From contig NCHD01000019.1 of assembly GCA_002257045.1 (NCBI GenBank), positions 1 to 35,260 on the forward strand: 35,260 bases of DNA, in the 5' to 3' direction. The position numbers and the translations under genes are program-made. The stretch comes from Hydrogenophilales bacterium 16-61-112 (GTDB lineage: Bacteria; Pseudomonadota; Gammaproteobacteria; Burkholderiales; Thiobacillaceae). Numbering within the stretch: the first letter of the stretch is position 1; each line of letters opens with the position of its first letter. The notes below the pieces were generated by a model. It saw only the letters and a program-made list of their open reading frames with translations, was not told the DNA's origin and did no database searches. Positions 35,125-35,260 of the stretch are shown piece after piece.

Positions 35125-35260
35125 TTAGTCGATGACCCTGGGCACGAGGTACAAGCCGTTTTCGACGGCGGGCGCGATGGCCTGAAAGGCGGCACGGCGG
35201 TCGGTTTCGGTCGCGACGTCTTCGCGCAGGCGCTGATAGACCTCCTGCGCATGCGCCATC
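35125..35260 (-). CDS. gatC: Aspartyl/glutamyl-tRNA(Asn/Gln) amidotransferase subunit C (partial, 5' end outside the window)
   Basis: The last 44 or so codons of gatC enter from the right edge: [20 protein letters not shown] followed by [19 protein letters not shown] and a stop at 35125-35127. This C-terminus, with [11 protein letters not shown], is the conserved end of GatC, the small subunit that holds GatA and GatB together. The gatA ATG follows 3 nt after the stop, confirming the gatC-gatA order. It is too short for the six-frame list to show in full. Confidence 0.9.
   Translation of the reverse strand, partial: MAHAQEVYQRLREDVATETDRRAAFQAIAPAVENGLYLVPRVID

Noticed and set aside
1-35260. 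CRISPR arrays, prophage, insertion sequences, rRNA or tRNA genes
   Set aside because: No regularly spaced repeats, transposase or integrase frames, or cloverleaf-like sequences were seen on either strand.

Overview
The window is high-GC, densely coded DNA from a betaproteobacterium, possibly a Thiobacillus- or Sulfuricella-like relative. This rests on overall gene content (gatCAB, MetA-type homoserine acyltransferase, DUF4124 protein, YceH, GGDEF/EAL and CheW-type signalling). The genus is a guess. No tRNA, rRNA, CRISPR array or insertion sequence was recognised.

Region 1 (1-11726, + strand) is a tightly packed catabolic operon. It holds a NitT/TauT-family ABC importer (binding protein, permease, ATPase), a creatininase-family hydrolase, a GlnT-type glutamine-synthetase homologue, two DUF1989 proteins, a 1200-residue biotin-dependent carboxylase and allophanate hydrolase. 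By older naming this is a urea carboxylase cluster. However, the 87-nt gap before the carboxylase holds two hairpins with ACGG and ACGA tetraloops followed directly by the ribosome binding site, the hallmark of the guanidine-II (mini-ykkC) riboswitch. I therefore read the operon as guanidine uptake and degradation: guanidine carboxylase makes carboxyguanidine, the DUF1989 pair (carboxyguanidine deiminase) makes allophanate, and AtzF releases ammonia and CO2. The creatininase-like and GlnT-like proteins are the unexplained members.

Region 2 (11727-19083) holds yceH, a large CheW-domain sensor protein split by a one-base frameshift, a PAS-PAS-GGDEF-EAL protein, and an uncharacterised P-loop ATPase. 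The CheW protein appears to contain a duplicated Cache-like module and no membrane segments.

Region 3 (19064-23906, + strand) is metA translationally coupled to a four-gene Mla/MCE-type lipid transport operon (STAS-MlaE fusion, MlaF, MlaD, PqiC-like lipoprotein). A small secreted DUF4426-like protein follows, ending at a 42-bp perfect palindrome that serves as a bidirectional terminator.

Region 4 (23930-30517, - strand) reads, in transcription order: xthA, a MntA/HepT toxin-antitoxin pair, an MmeI-like restriction-methylation protein lacking its target recognition region, a Fic protein, a broken ampG permease gene, and a DsbD_2/TauE-type membrane protein. mntA, hepT, the MmeI-like gene and fic overlap one another by 4-11 nt and look like one defence operon.

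Region 5 (30548-35260) has pyrE and an overlapping DUF4124 gene on the + strand. They face gatC-gatA-small ORF-gatB on the - strand across a strong terminator. The small ORF inside the gatCAB operon is uncharacterised.

Three genes show disruptive changes: a frameshift in the cheW-like gene, a deletion of about 50 bp in ampG, and a large in-frame loss in the MmeI-like gene. Reads should be checked to separate real decay from assembly error.
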